From: Triplophysa rosa
Lineage: Eukaryota > Chordata > Actinopteri > Cypriniformes > Nemacheilidae
DNA: 64,000 nt
Reading direction: 5' to 3'
NCBI RefSeq assembly: GCF_024868665.1
Contig: NW_026634116.1
Coordinates: 1-64,000 of the forward strand
Both the position numbers and the translations under genes were made by a program. Below are positions 46,501 to 58,144 of this stretch, one piece after another. How positions within the stretch are numbered: the stretch's first letter is position 1; the number at the start of each line of letters is the position of its first letter. The notes below the pieces were generated by a model that did not search any database, had not been told where the DNA came from, and saw nothing but the letters and a program-made list of their open reading frames with translations.

Positions 46501-47686
46501 CACGTCCTAACCTACACCCTACCCCTTACCCCTACATGTTCCCCTACCCCTCTGTTTAGCATATTCATGTGCAGGGTATCTCGATTCTCTTTTGGTTTGA
46601 GGGGTAGGGGGGTAGGGGTATAGCCAAATACAGCCCTTCAAACAAAGATTTTTGGTGACCTCACGAAGGGGTATAACATTTTCCAGCATATACCAACAAC
46701 AGCGACAACATGGCAGCCCAAGCGAGCATAGCGCAAGTCTTTTTTGACTTTTCTTTTTTTAACTTTCACAAATGTGAACATTGTGAAAAGAAGTGGATGT
46801 GCTGGTTGTCAAATAACAGCTCCTTACGTTCCAAGGTGAAAGACTCTCCGTTTCTTTCTGACGAGCCATTTGTTCAGCTAATGCTGACATAGAAGTTTCA
46901 ATTCTGGTCAATTTAGACTAAATGCCATAAGTCATCTTATCGATTTATTTGTGATCTCTTGATGGATTTCGATGCCCTTCAAAAGAGCTTGCAACGATAT
47001 TTCATCTTCGGCCATGCTTGTTGCAGTCAGTAGATTGAGGAACGTTGCAAATTCTTCGCATTTTACGTCCTTTTTAACAATTCATATGCTCTGCCATACA
47101 CAATCGACATGACCCCTTAATTATAATAACAAAGTATAATTAAATAAGTATTGTGCCTAACACCCCTGCCGCATGGACAGCAATTGGTGCTCTGAGCAGC
47201 TCCCGTTACCATGTGCTGGTGCATTTGATACCATTGTGTATTGTTACATCCACACTGCCAGAACTCATCACACAGTTCAAGTGCTGCAGAGTTTAGTATA
47301 GGGGACCCTAGTGTCACTACATCAACACAACGTCAAGGGAGTGACGGAGAGAGAACGTCTTTGTTTCTATTGTATTCGTCAGCTCAGCAGCACGCATCTG
47401 AATGAGTGAAGTGAGCCACTTTCGTTTAAGCAAATTCCACTCACCGAGTCTCATTGGCCTTTTCTAAAAGATGGGGGCTCTTTGGGACAAATCCCTCGTG
47501 TACTACATTGACATGTCTCGCTCTCATCAGAGAATGGATGTTACATTAGAAACCACAACATTCTCTATACCCTCTTTAGAGTACTTCATGATGATTTTAA
47601 TGAGAAAAACACATTGAAAATGTACCGTAATTTCTGTCTATGCTGAACAGAACACCATGTATGAAAACAGTATAGAAATAACTCAC
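46501..47686. other. Intronic stretch with (T)ACCCCTACCC inverted repeat
   Basis: At 46505-46555 and 46595-46622 CTACCCCT-rich and GGGGTAGGGG-rich runs face each other, possibly the ends of a DNA-transposon remnant. The short plus-strand ORF at 46710-46892 is not recognised. Nothing else seen. Confidence 0.3.
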
Positions 47687-47860
47687 GTGAGTGTGTTGAG
47701 CTGACAGTGTTTATCCTGCAGTAGATCAGAGATCTGTCTCACTCTTGACTCGTCGAGTTTACGATTACCCAGATTCACTTCTCTCTCAAGTAAAGGATTT
47801 TTACCAAGAGATCCAATCAGGTACTCAAAGACTTTCACCGCACAAGGATTTCTCAAAAAT
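47687..47860 (-). CDS. LRR exon, F-type (FLRNPCAVKVFEYL)
   Basis: 174 bp, intact, donor GTGAGT. FLRNPCAVKVFEYLIGSLG, REVNLGNRKLDESRVRQ, ending QDKHCQLNTLT. It completes the N-S-F triplet with 49604 and 49194. A (CT)n tract of more than 600 bp sits in the intron upstream. Confidence 0.83.
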
Positions 47861-48339
47861 CTGCAGAAAACAAAATTGCAAAAGTTAAATGATTTTAAAA
47901 ATATAGAAAATGTTGTTGAAATAAAACTCCAGCAGCTGGTGCTGATGAAAACCATTTCATTTTAATAGCTTTTGTTTAATCTTAAATTAGTCAACAAACA
48001 TCAGATTACACCAACAGTGTAATATAATAGTGACACCAATTCTCTGAGAACATTTAGCCTGTTTATGATTTATTTTGTATTACGCTGTGGTCTGTCTGAA
48101 TAGTCGATTCTGAAGGAGTGCATGAAAACTGTTAAATGCACAGGTAGTTCTAGTCAGTTTTAATCTCCATTCTAAATGAATGCTCTACCTACCGTAAAAC
48201 ATGAGTAACGTAATAAACTACATTTATTAAACTTATTAAAGAATCGCTACACTATGTTCTTCAGAAATTATGGGGTAACATCTTTGTTTTTGACGTTCTG
48301 GAATCTCACAGCTTCATGTAGAGAGACGCGCAGAGTGCA

Positions 48340-48361
48340 GGTTACTCTCTCTCCCTCTCTT

Positions 48362-48392
<31 letters not shown>

Positions 48393-48538
48393 CTCTCTCT
48401 CTCTCTCCCTCTTTCTCTCGCTCTCTCTCTCTCTCTTTCTCTTTCTCTCTCTCTCTCTCTATCTATCTTTCTCTCTCTCTCCCTCTCTCTCTCTCTCTTT
48501 CTCTCTCTTTCTCTTTCTCTCTCTCTCTCTCTCCCTCT

Positions 48539-48590
<52 letters not shown>

Positions 48591-48609
48591 GTTTCTCTCT
48601 CTCTCTCTG

Positions 48610-48642
<33 letters not shown>

Positions 48643-48706
48643 GTGTGCTCTCTCTCCTCTGTCTCTCTCTCCTCTCTCTCTTTCTCTCTCTCTGTGTGTC
48701 TCTCTC

Positions 48707-48738
<32 letters not shown>

Positions 48739-48931
48739 CCTCTGTTGTCTCTCTCTCTCTCTGTCTCTCTCTCTCTCTCTCTCTTTCTCGTCTCTCTGTG
48801 TGTCTCTCTCTCTCTCTCGTCTCTCTCTCCTCTCCCTCTCTCTCTCTGTTCCCTCTCTCTCTGTCTCTCTCTCTCTCTCTCTCTTCTCTCTCTTCGTGGT
48901 CTCTCTTCCCTTCTCTCTTCTCTCTCCTCCT

Positions 48932-48977
<46 letters not shown>

Positions 48978-48980
48978 TGT
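48340..48980. repeat. (CT)n-rich low-complexity tract
   Basis: About 640 bp of CT repeats interrupted by TTT, GTGT and CCT variants. Long serine/leucine ORFs on the plus strand are artefacts. Confidence 0.95.
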
Positions 48981-49193
48981 GTGTGAATTTAAAGCGGACA
49001 GACAGAGCGTTGATCTAGATTCTACTCAGCCGTACTGATGAAAACAATCTCATTTCATCATTTAATCCGTCTGATCAAAATTGCACTGCAAACATCAATA
49101 ACAGCTTTAACTTATTTTTAATTTGTTCAAATGACATGCGCATAAGCCTTTGCTGAATCACCTAGTCTTTATTTAAGTTCACGGACAGCTCAC

Positions 49194-49366
49194 TCACAGT
49201 GTTCAGTGCACAGTTTGTATCCTCCAGTAAATCATGGATGAGTTTGACTCCTGATGGTCCAGGATCATTTCCAGTGAGATCCAGTGAGATCAGATGTGAA
49301 GGGTTTGATCTCACAGCTTCAGACAGAGCAACATAACCTCCTTCTGTTATACTGCACTCAGACAGA
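49194..49366 (-). CDS. LRR exon, S-type, one base short at its donor
   Basis: The reading frame is open (LSECSITEGGYVALSEAV, LISLDLTGNDPGPSGV), but the exon is 173 bp. The usual GTGAG|GTGAG donor boundary is reduced to GTGA|GTGAGC. That leaves one trailing base instead of two and would shift the next exon. Residues VA replace the usual RC. Could be a real phase-breaking deletion or a sequencing slip. Confidence 0.65.
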
Positions 49367-49603
49367 CTAGAAAACAGACGTTTGAAATATTAAATCACAT
49401 CTAATGTTACTGATACATTTGTATAAACTGGTTTAATTGTTAAAAACAGTGCATTGTTGTAAAAAGTGCATTGTTTCTTTTCAGGTTATTAGAGAAAAAC
49501 AATATTCATTACTACTGTGACAGACTCAACAACAACAACAAAAACTTGGTGTATTTTCCTATTACTAAAGATCTAAAGCATCTACTTCTCTTAATGTAGT
49601 TAC

Positions 49604-49774
49604 CGGAGTTTCTTCAGTTTGCAGTTGGTATGTTCTAGTCCTTTCTGTAGTTTCTTCACTCCTGAATCCTGAAGATTATTGTTGCTCATGTCGAGCTCTG
49701 TCACACTGGAGTTTGAGCTTAAAACTGAAGCTAAAGATGAACAACTTTCTTCTGTTAGACCACAATCCCTCAGT
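49604..49774 (-). CDS. LRR exon, N-type (LRDCGLTEESC)
   Basis: 171 bp, intact, donor GTAACT. LRDCGLTEESCSSLASVL, VTELDMSNNNLQDSGVKKL, ending CKLKKLR. It differs from 37734-37904 by NNN versus NNY, and its intron sequence is clearly diverged. It is therefore a genuinely separate unit and not a mis-assembled copy. Confidence 0.84.
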
Positions 49775-50034
49775 CTGAAACATTTCACAAGAAAAACATA
49801 ATTTACAATCACACACACAACTAAACGTCAACACTGCTGTTCTGTGTAGGCTATACTGAGTCATTGTTATAACTGACTTCACAAACAGACAAATAATGAT
49901 AAAACCAGGGATGCACGATTATAGCAAAAATATTCAAATAATAACTCAATGATTCCCCTTAAATTATAATTGACATTATTATATAATAATATACATACTT
50001 GTTTCAAATCAAATTTTTACACTTTAAACTTTTA

Positions 50035-50270
50035 GGGGTAGTTTCCTGGACAGGGATTATCTTAAACCAGGACTAGGCCTTAGTTAAATTAGGATATGCA
50101 AGTTGTTTTTAAAAACATACTTTACAAAAAAACATTAGTGGTGTGAATCTTGAGACAAAACAATCGCACTGATATATTTAAAGATGTGTCATTGTAAGTT
50201 GTTTTCGATCAAGACAACATTTAAGTTAGTCTGGGACTATAGGCTTAAACCCTGTCTGGGAAATTGCCCC
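50035..50270. mobile_element. Palindromic MITE, copy 2
   Basis: It begins GGGGTAGTTTCCTGGACAGG and ends CCCTGTCTGGGAAATTGCCCC. It is closely related to 35521-35742, in a different intron. Confidence 0.75.
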
Positions 50271-50925
50271 TTAAAGTCGGGGTAAAGCAATGTTAAGAAT
50301 TGATTCAAAGCACATATACTATTGAGTTTGTAAAATACAGCATTTCTGGAATCTAAAGAGAGCATCCGCATGATTTACACTGCAAAAAAATCATTTCTTA
50401 TCAAGCATTTTGTCTTGTTTTCTAGTAAAAATATTACAAAATTCTTAAATCAAGATACGTTTACTTTAACAAGAAAAAGACCCAAGATATTTAGTCTTGT
50501 TTAATGAAACAAAATATGAGAATTAAGTAAATTTATGTTTAAAACAAGCAAAAATTCTAACAATGGGGTAAGTAAAATAATCTTAGTCTTAATCTTAAAT
50601 CTAGTTTTACCTTTTTCTTGGGTACCTAATTCAAATGTATTTTTATATAATAAATATAATATATATATATATTTCTCTTCAAAATGTTTTTTCTTCAAAC
50701 ATTTTTCTTTTCAATTCAAAATTTTCCCTCTTTCATTTATTTCTCTTCAAGAGGCCACACAAAAGAATAGACATCTTGCAGAGTTGGACAGCCGGTTGAT
50801 CACTGAGATATAGACCGACAAGTTAAAGGTACAAAAATAATAAGGCTGTTACACATGACAACAAATGCCATATTAAACACAAGTAACCTAAACAAAATAA
50901 TGCTATATTAAACATATTAGCAGAG

Positions 50926-50926
50926 N
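50926..50926. other. Single-N join before the duplicated LRR block
   Basis: Immediately right of the N the sequence matches 37187 onward (ATACAATCTAAAATATGTTG) and then follows it exon by exon. Confidence 0.85.
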
Positions 50927-51101
50927 ATACAATCTAAAATATGTTGTAGAAGAGAAGTTTAATTAAACCTGGCAGGTGGTGCTGATGAAAAAATTCACTT
51001 CAATGCAACAACAGATTGTGTAATTATAATAGTAAACACTATCTATAAATACTGTATTTAGCTGCATATGATTGTTTTTGTTTATTTTAGTACACACTCA
51101 C

Positions 51102-51271
51102 CTCACAGTTTCAGGCACAGTTTGTATCCTAGTAAATCATGAGATGAGTTTGACTCCTGATGGTCCAGGATCATTTCCAGTGAGATCCAGTGAGATCAGA
51201 TGTGAAGGGTTTGATCTCACAGCTTCAGACAGAGCAACATAACCTCTTCTGTTATACTGCACTCAGACAGA
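51102..51271 (-). pseudogene. LRR exon, S-type, several small indels
   Basis: 170 bp instead of 174. The exon edges match 37364-37537, but short deletions and one insertion are spread along it. It is the last exon of the duplicated block before the single N at 50926. The F exon expected next (as at 36957) is missing exactly at that join. Confidence 0.6.
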
Positions 51272-51450
51272 CTAGAAAACAGACGTTTGAAATATTAAAT
51301 CACATCTATATATACATTTGTAATAATGTTTAATATGATTATTAAAGTCGTTCATTATTTGTAAAAGTCAAACTTGTTTCTTTCATTTTCAACAGAAAAG
51401 GGATTCCAGTTTCATAGTTCTAAACTCATCTACTTCTCTAATGTAGTTAC

Positions 51451-51619
51451 CGGAGTTTCTTCAGTTTGCAGTTGGTATGTTCTAGTCCTTTCTGTAGTTT
51501 CTTCACTCCTGAATCCTGAAGATATTGTTGCTCATGTCGAGCTCTGTCACACTGGAGTTTGAGCTTAAAACTGAAGCTAAAGATGAACAACTTTCTTCTG
51601 TTAGACCACAATCCCCAGT
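51451..51619 (-). pseudogene. LRR exon, N-type (LRDCGL class), two 1-base deletions
   Basis: 169 bp instead of 171. Compared with 37734-37904 it lacks one base near the exon start and one in the ELDMSNN segment, which breaks the frame twice. Acceptor and donor positions are preserved. Either a pseudo-exon or uncorrected sequence. Confidence 0.6.
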
Positions 51620-51756
51620 CTGAAACATTTCAAAGAAACATACTGTCAACAATTGTTTACCTGATTTTACAAACACGTTTCAGTAAAAGATGAATAATAA
51701 AACCAGCTGCAACTACAATAAAAATAAACCCACTAATCTTTTTTTGTCTTTTAACT

Positions 51757-51900
51757 TCTGTTACGTGGACAGGACAGTATAGAGAGACAGGGAATTGTGA
51801 GAAGAGAGAAAAGTGAACAGGAGCCAGGAAAGAACCATGTGTCAGGACTTGAACTCAGGTCGCCCGAAGCGTTACTGTGCCACTGGACCACTGGCGCCAA
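51757..51900 (-). repeat. tRNA-derived SINE, copy 2
   Basis: Same SINE as 38056-38196, in the duplicated block, nearly without changes. Confidence 0.65.
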
Positions 51901-51999
51901 CAAACCCAGTAATCGTAATAAATCCCAGTAATCAAACACACAGAATTATCATACAGTTAAATTCATAATCGATGGTCTAAAGTCCGTTTAGGGAACTAG

Positions 52000-52882
52000 T
52001 TACACTGCGTCTCAGTCTGGCATATCAGTCATATCATACCACCACATCTATCACTAGAGAACCAGCCGGCTACAGTAACCAAGAAAATTATTAATATTAT
52101 TTACAAAATTCATCTTTTAACTGAATTTAATAATCTGTTAAGATTCCACAATACCTAAACACTATTCGAATGGTTGTTACCGTTACAATTATAATCTCCA
52201 AAATTTAACAATCCGCTCCAGCGTCAAACGTACCGCCGATTCATCAAATTATGTGCAATCTACTTTACTTGATATAAACATCGCTAAACATCGGATTTGC
52301 GCAACTTATATCAATCATCGTTATTATCATTCTTCTCCATCAGCTATATATACCACTCACGTGGACACATTTCAATTAAAATTATTTATAAATTCTATTA
52401 AGATCAGTCTACTCTTAGGATTCCTCTCAATATATGTAATAATCAAATAGAAAACGTAAGGTATATGGCCTTACCATACCTACATTAGCAAACATGACAC
52501 AAAGGCAATTACCATAAAGAATAAATTTGACATATAACTCTTCACTGGCTAGTTTACTTTCACAAGAGACGGTTATACAAACTGGAAACGCCTCCGACAG
52601 GCCTGTAACAAACACGAGTCTAGTAAACCGCACGTAGTTCTTCTGACTTTTGATGCACACATGTACAGTGGGACCGTGTTAAGTCAACTGCACGGTGATG
52701 CCGTTTCATTTGTAGAGCGAAGTTTAGTGAAATGCATTTGACGCCACAACGGGACAAAACACCGGTACATCAATTTTTCTAAAACATTACTTCCAGCTTG
52801 CTTGAAAGGGTGATACGAATTATTCCGGCCCACCCACAATTTTACAGGCCCACCTATCATCTACTTTCTGTATCCGCCTCTG
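52000..52882. mobile_element. Deleted, noisy copy of the 2.7-kb hAT element
   Basis: Its right end (TCTGTATCCGCCTCTG followed by GCGAAGAC) equals 41095-41118. The transposase fragment around 52550-52660 is present, the region equivalent to about 40015-41020 is absent, and 52000-52500 only loosely follows the original. Confidence 0.6.
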
Positions 52883-53065
52883 GCGAAGACTAATATTTCT
52901 AAAAATGTTGACAAAAAATCAGAATTAAATAACAATTCCGACCAACAATTAGTTCTGACCTGAACTGTACTTTTGTTTCCTTTCGAGGTTGCATCAGCTA
53001 CTGCATGTATATGTACACTTACATCCTTGTTTTCAAGAGACAATAAATAAAGAGCAAATCCTCAC

Positions 53066-53232
53066 GTGAGTGTGTTGAGCTGACAGTGTTTATCCTGCAG
53101 TAGATCAGAGATCTGTCTCACTCTTGATCTCGTAGTTTAGATTCCTCAGATTCACTTCTCTCTCAAGTAAAGGATTTTACCAAGAATCCAATCAGATACT
53201 CAAAGCTTCCACGCAGAAGAACTTTTCAAAAC
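53066..53232 (-). pseudogene. LRR exon, F-type, with several small deletions
   Basis: The exon is recognisable by its ends (acceptor before a CTTTTC-like start, QDKHCQLNTLT end, GTGAGG donor) but is 167 bp instead of 174. Bases are missing at scattered points relative to 41294-41467, so the frame is lost. The pattern of isolated short deletions looks like sequencing error rather than selection-free decay, but that is an inference. Confidence 0.6.
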
Positions 53233-53418
53233 CTGAGAAAACAAAATTGCAAAAGTTAAATGTAATAAATTACAAAAATATAGAAAAATTATGGAAAATT
53301 CACTGACATCTTTAATCTTGAATTCCTTTTCACTTGAATTCAACAACAAATGTGTATTATAATACTAAACAATATCACTAACTGCATGATTTATTTTGTA
53401 TTATTTAACACAGCTCAC

Positions 53419-53592
53419 CTCACAGTGTTCAGTGCACAGTTTGTATCCTCCAGTAAATCATGGATGAGTTGGACTCCTGATGGTCCAGGATCATTTCCAG
53501 TGAGATCCAGTGAGATCAGATGTGAAGGGTTTGATCTCACAGCTTCAGACAGACATCTGTAACCTCCTTCTGTTATACTGCACTCAGATAGG
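53419..53592 (-). CDS. LRR exon, S-type
   Basis: 174 bp, intact, donor GTGAGC. LSECSITEGGYRCLSEAV, LISLDLTGNDPGPSGVQL, IHDLLEDTN, ending CALNTVR. Its positional counterpart at 41642-41813 carries two 1-base deletions, so here the second block preserves the better sequence. Confidence 0.85.
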
Positions 53593-53661
53593 CTATAAAA
53601 CAAAGTTTTGTTATTTATACAATTTATTCATAAACATTTACTTATTTGTAATGAGAGTGCA

Positions 53662-53983
53662 GCTGTGACGCGTCAGAGGAGATCTGGCCCTCCCGGCTGA
53701 GACTGGTTTCTCATGAGGTTTTTTCTCCATTTATTTCTCATTGGAGTTTGGGTTCCTCGCCACAGGGCCGTGTTGGCGTGCTCACCGGGAGAGCGCTGAT
53801 ATTAGATTATTAGATTAGTTTAAAGGTTCGGTAAATTCTCTTAACATCGCTTGTTCTACAAACACCATGCACTGTACTGTGTTTTACCTTTTCTGTGTTT
53901 TTCTGTTTTTATTTTTATTTGCTCCTGTAAAGCTGCCTTGGAACATTGTGAAAAGCTCAATATAAATAAAATTGAATTGAATT
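53662..53983 (+). mobile_element. L2-type LINE 3' tail, copy 2
   Basis: Same tail as 41893-42191, including GGTTCCTCGCCACAGGGCC and the terminal AAATTGAATTGAATT. Confidence 0.65.
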
Positions 53984-54348
53984 TCTTGTATTGAATGATT
54001 GACCACTTATTGGACCTAATTCATCAACAACTGTACACAAGCGTTGTCTTGTGAGTCACTAATGACGTTTTCTTTGGATTTTACTTGGTTCTGAATCTCA
54101 TCCTACATTTAGAGCATTCTACATTCAAATTTTCATTGTGTTTAAAAAATGATATCAGTGTGAAAACACACAAACACATGAACACACAAATTTAGTGAAT
54201 GAGATGATGGATAATCTACAGCAAACTTACATTGGCAATATTTTATTTGTACATTACCACTGCAGGTGAACAGATGTCACAGTGTTTAATATTGTCATGA
54301 TTGTTGTGTTCTGTCGAATGTGTATGATGATGTGATAGATGAGCTCAC

Positions 54349-54519
54349 TTGAGTATGTGGAGTTGACACTGAGGATTCTTCAGTTTGTCACAGATGTGTT
54401 TGAGTCCTGAATCCAGCAGACGACTGTTGTTCAGATTCATCTCTCTCACCAGGGTTTTACAGGACAGAACAGCAGCTACAGCTGAACACTGTTTCTCTGT
54501 CAGCTCACAGTTATTCAAT
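54349..54519 (-). CDS. LRR exon, N-type (LNNCELTEKQC)
   Basis: 171 bp, intact, donor GTGAGC. LNNCELTEKQCSAVAAVL, REMNLNNSRLLDSGLKHI, ending CQLHILK. It encodes the same exon product as 42562-42732. A (CAT)n/ATC run in the upstream intron differs in length between the two copies. Confidence 0.83.
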
Positions 54520-54599
54520 CTAAACACATCATCATCATCATCAGATCTTTATAACACACACATGTATGAAGGTTATTATACTGTACATATGAAACTCAC

Positions 54600-54773
54600 C
54601 TGATTTTCTCCACTTTACTATGAGAGTCCATCAATAGAGCCGAGAGTTTCTCTCCGTCCAGATCTCTCAGTTTATTGTCACTCAGATTCAGTTCTTTCAG
54701 CAGTAATGGATTCTCACCCAGAACTTCAGTCAGAGAAACACAAGCTGCTTCTGCATCACGACTCTTCAAGAAT
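54600..54773 (-). CDS. LRR exon, F-type variant (FLKSRDAEAACVSL)
   Basis: 174 bp, intact, donor GTGAGT. FLKSRDAEAACVSLTEVLG, LKELNLSDNKLRDLDGEKL, ending DSHSKVEKIR. Its copy at 42819-42992 ends KVEIIR, a single replacement. It takes the F position of the N-S-F triplet. Confidence 0.83.
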
Positions 54774-55161
54774 CTACACACAGAAGATCAGTTCACATCA
54801 AATGTTATCATTATGTCTCTTGGAGTTCACATCATTCTTTACAGTTCCAGTGCAGTTTTTGACTGCTTCACTGCAGTAAATATGATAAAGATTATTTTCT
54901 ATATTAGCAGATCAATTCTGTTTGAGTTCTGCGTCTCATAGTCAGTGTGTTATAAACATTATATTTAGGGATATGTGCAGTAAATAAGGGTTGTGCAACA
55001 TTCCAAAATTGTTTGCCAAATGTCAAATTTAATGTAAGTTCCATTTGAATTCCATGTCATAAATGTCAGTTCCACACTCACCTGTTTGTCTGATCTGTCT
55101 AGTTTAATACACTGAACTTCACATGTGTGACTAATGTTTAATATTTAAAAGCTGTACTCAC

Positions 55162-55335
55162 CTCACAGTGTTCAGAGCACAGTTTGTATCTTGTATTAAC
55201 TGATGGATGAGTTTGACTCCTGATGGTCCAGGATCATTTCCAGAGAGATCCAGTGAGATCAGATGTGAAGGGTTTGATCTCACAGCTTCAGACAAACATC
55301 TGTAACCTTCTTCTGTTATACTGCACTCAGACAGA
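55162..55335 (-). CDS. LRR exon, S-type (SLSECSITEEG)
   Basis: 174 bp, intact, donor GTGAGT. LSECSITEEGYRCLSEAV, LISLDLSGNDPGPSGVKL, ending CALNTVR. It is the counterpart of the exon at 43611-43784 but differs at several codons, for example LIHQLIQ instead of LIYDLIQ, so the two blocks are not simply one sequence read twice. Confidence 0.85.
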
Positions 55336-55449
55336 CTATGAAAAAATGTTTTAAATTTACTTCGTTTTTCTATTTGATAAAATCTCACCAGTGCAGAATC
55401 CTTCACATACATGCATTAAGAATAAATGAACAAGAATGAAGACACGTAC

Positions 55450-55623
55450 TTGAGTTTCTTCAGTGTACACAGTGAATTCTTCATCAGATGAGAGATGTTC
55501 TTGATTCCTGAGTCTCCCAGTGTATTTCCACTCAGATTCAGCTCTTTCACATGTGATGGATTCTCATTTAAAGCTGCTGTGAGAGCAGCACAACCTTCTG
55601 CTGTGATACGACAAGAATTCAAC
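55450..55623 (-). CDS. LRR exon, N-type (LNSCRITAEGC)
   Basis: 174 bp, intact, donor GTACGT. It encodes LNSCRITAEGCAALTAAL, HVKELNLSGNTLGDSGI and ends SLCTLKKLK. It is nearly identical to the exon at 43906-44079 and is its counterpart in the duplicated block. The donor differs between the two copies (GTACGT here, GTTTGT there). Confidence 0.82.
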
Positions 55624-55825
55624 CTGAAGAGACACAAAACAGACCTCATCTACATGAGCAGAACAACAAACCTTACTTCATGCAAGACTTTAAAAAACCA
55701 GATGCTGAAAGGTAATTAACACAATGTCATAAATTTGGGCATAACAGTGCATGTGTATAGACATTTATTGGTAATCAGAATGTCTCAAACTCGATCGCTG
55801 TTGATCCTTAGATCAGTAGCCTAGC

Positions 55826-55887
55826 TAAAGGCATCTCCAAGAGTCAGATCACTCAGACAGCTTCCACACAGAAGAGATTTTAAGAAC
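55826..55887 (-). pseudogene. Truncated F-type LRR exon remnant
   Basis: After an acceptor-like AG the minus strand reads FLKSLLCGSCLSDLTLGDAF and then loses similarity and any donor. It resembles the start of an F-type exon with an internal deletion. It sits where an F exon would be expected upstream of the N exon at 55450. Probably not spliced. Confidence 0.4.
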
Positions 55888-56079
55888 CTAAACATAACAT
55901 GAAATTACATAAACGCTATTGTACTAGTGTAAGTTAGTGTATGTGAACCTTTGCAGATTGTGACCCTGCTTAAATTACTCTTAACTTCAAAAAGGACTAA
56001 CTATCATGAAACCACCAATGCACTTTTTATGTCATTCGATAGCTTTATGCGAGGAATAAACCAATATAGCATAATTAAG

Positions 56080-57045
56080 AAACTCTGACCTCCGCTGGTG
56101 CTGTCTGTCAATCTCCAGTCAGCATCCTAAGCATCGCGTTAACTTTAAAATCTTGCTTATTACCTATAAAGCCTACAGGTTTAGCTCCTCAGTACTTGAA
56201 TGAACTCTTTTGTATTACAGTCCTTCAGTGCATTACGCTCTCAGGCGTCCTGTCAGTTGGTAATACCTAGAATTTCAAAATCAAGTGCAGGTGGTAGATC
56301 CTTTTCCTATCTAGCGCCTAAACTTTGGAATAGTCTTCCCTGCACTGTCCGGGAGGCAGACACACTCTGTCAGTTTAAATCTAGACTAAAGACGCATCTT
56401 TTTAATCTTGCATACACTACTCTTCCATAATATAAATCTTCTGAGGGTTTAGGCTGCATTAGTTAGATCAACCGGAACCAAAAACACAACTGATGTACTT
56501 GTTGCATCAAAGAGTACAGAACAGTACTCTACTCTCAGCCAGTCTTGTCTCATTGTTCCAAGGTTACCACAGCGAGCAGGATGCAGTTCATGGCCTGACC
56601 TGATGGTAGAGCGGAGAATGGGAAGTGGGGACCTGACAAGAGCTGAGATGATAGAGCTGGATAAAGAAGGACGCGGTCTCTTGACATGTCTTCACCACAA
56701 AATTTCAAATGCTATTAGATTATTAATGATAATCTTAAACTATAATTTATTTTATTATTAAGTTTATTTATTTTATTTAGCCTTGTTGTGCAAGTCTCTG
56801 GAGCTTGTGCAGAGGCAGCAGCTTTTGCCAGAGGGGAACTGGAATCCCCTGGTTGGGCCTGGGTTCTCCTGAGTTTTTTTTCTCGATTAGAGTTTTGGGT
56901 TCATCTGGCCTGACCGGGGGGGCTGCTTTAGAATTTTAAAGTTTTACTTAATTAATATTGCATATAGGAATTTATTATCTGTTATATTTGACCTGTGCTT
57001 CTCTCTCCTTTATCCTAAATGTGTGCTCTCACTGAGCGTGTGTGC

Positions 57046-57139
<94 letters not shown>

Positions 57140-57143
57140 GTGT

Positions 57144-57191
<48 letters not shown>

Positions 57192-57212
57192 GTGTGTGTG
57201 TGTGTGTTGTGT

Positions 57213-57250
<38 letters not shown>

Positions 57251-57490
57251 GTGCGTGTCTGTGTGTGTGTGTGTGTCTGTGTGTGTGCATACTTGTCTGT
57301 GTACATGTGTGTGAGTGTGTGTATGGAATATTTTGTATGTGGGTATGTCTGTCTTCTGTGTTTTCAACCTTTTCTTGTTTTTACAGGTACAACTTTAATT
57401 GTTTTGCTTATAGTCAATATGTCTCATGTACAGCTGCTTTGTAACAATGAAAATTGTAAAAAGCGCCATATAAATAAAGTTGAGTTGAGC
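56080..57490 (+). mobile_element. L2-type LINE C-terminus and 3' UTR with internal (GT)n
   Basis: The ORF at 56200-56430 ends with RSFSYLAPKLWNSLPCTVRE and FKSRLKTHLFNLAYTT, the usual C-terminus of L2/CR1-class LINE proteins. Downstream come GGTTCATCTGGCCTGACC, a long (GT)n, and the terminal CAGCTGCTTTGTAACAATG with AAATAAAGTTGAGTTGAG. 5'-truncated, as is normal for LINE copies. Confidence 0.75.
57040..57290. repeat. (GT)n microsatellite
   Basis: About 250 bp of GT repeats with a few GC and CT interruptions. Long Cys/Val and His/Thr ORFs here are artefacts. Confidence 0.95.
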
Positions 57491-58144
57491 ATGTGTGTGT
57501 ACGGTGACGGTCAGGACGCTACTCTTTCCAAGATGTTCCAATGTTTTCATTATTCTTCATAATGACAAGATGATAGTCTATGGTTTTGTTTAAAATGTAT
57601 TTTGCTAGAGACTGAGTTACTCGCTGAATGTAGCTTAGCTTATTAGAAGCGGTCTGAATATGTTGCGTCTTCATATGAAATAACTCTTTTTAAACCTCTG
57701 ATTTAACTGTATACTGTCGGATTGATGCAACGCACTATGTGTTAAACGTAACATATCATCTCTTCGCATTGTATTCTAACTATTATTTACTTTGGGGAGC
57801 AAAATGATCCCCGGGACTTCAGAAGGAGTAGGTGCTTTAAGCGCATCATTGTGCGTCCGGGATGCACATAACTGTAAATAACGAAGCGAATGCATTAAGC
57901 GCATCATTCTGAGTTCCGGGTGTGCGGGCTCGCTTTAACGCCACTCTGCATTAGAGTCTTTTATACGGTGATAGTTTTGTACAATAAACAGAGACAGATA
58001 CTAGTATTTTACTTTTACTCAATTACATGATGAGACTGAAAATAGAGTCGGATATTACTTGCAGGAAAAAAATATAGAGCATATATCATGCTCTAGTATT
58101 TCATATACACATTTTTATTTGTTTTTTTTTACATTTACATTTTT
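57491..58144. other. Gene-free stretch
   Basis: Two similar sentences of sequence, AAGCGCATCATT at about 57838 and again at about 57897, suggest a small local duplication. Otherwise nothing recognised. Confidence 0.3.

Larger units (their letters stand above)
50927..55623. repeat. Second copy of the 37187-44079 LRR block
   Basis: Eight LRR exons, the SINE, the right end of the 2.7-kb hAT element and the L2 tail occur in the same order as at 37.19-44.08 kb. Most of the hAT interior is missing. The part up to about 53.3 kb is rich in small deletions; the rest is clean. Confidence 0.85.

Noticed and set aside
48254..49018. 254-codon serine/leucine ORF
   Set aside because: Translation of a (CT)n tract; all three frames are open.
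57019..57562. ORFs of up to 179 codons rich in Cys/Val or His/Thr
   Set aside because: Translation of the (GT)n tract on either strand.
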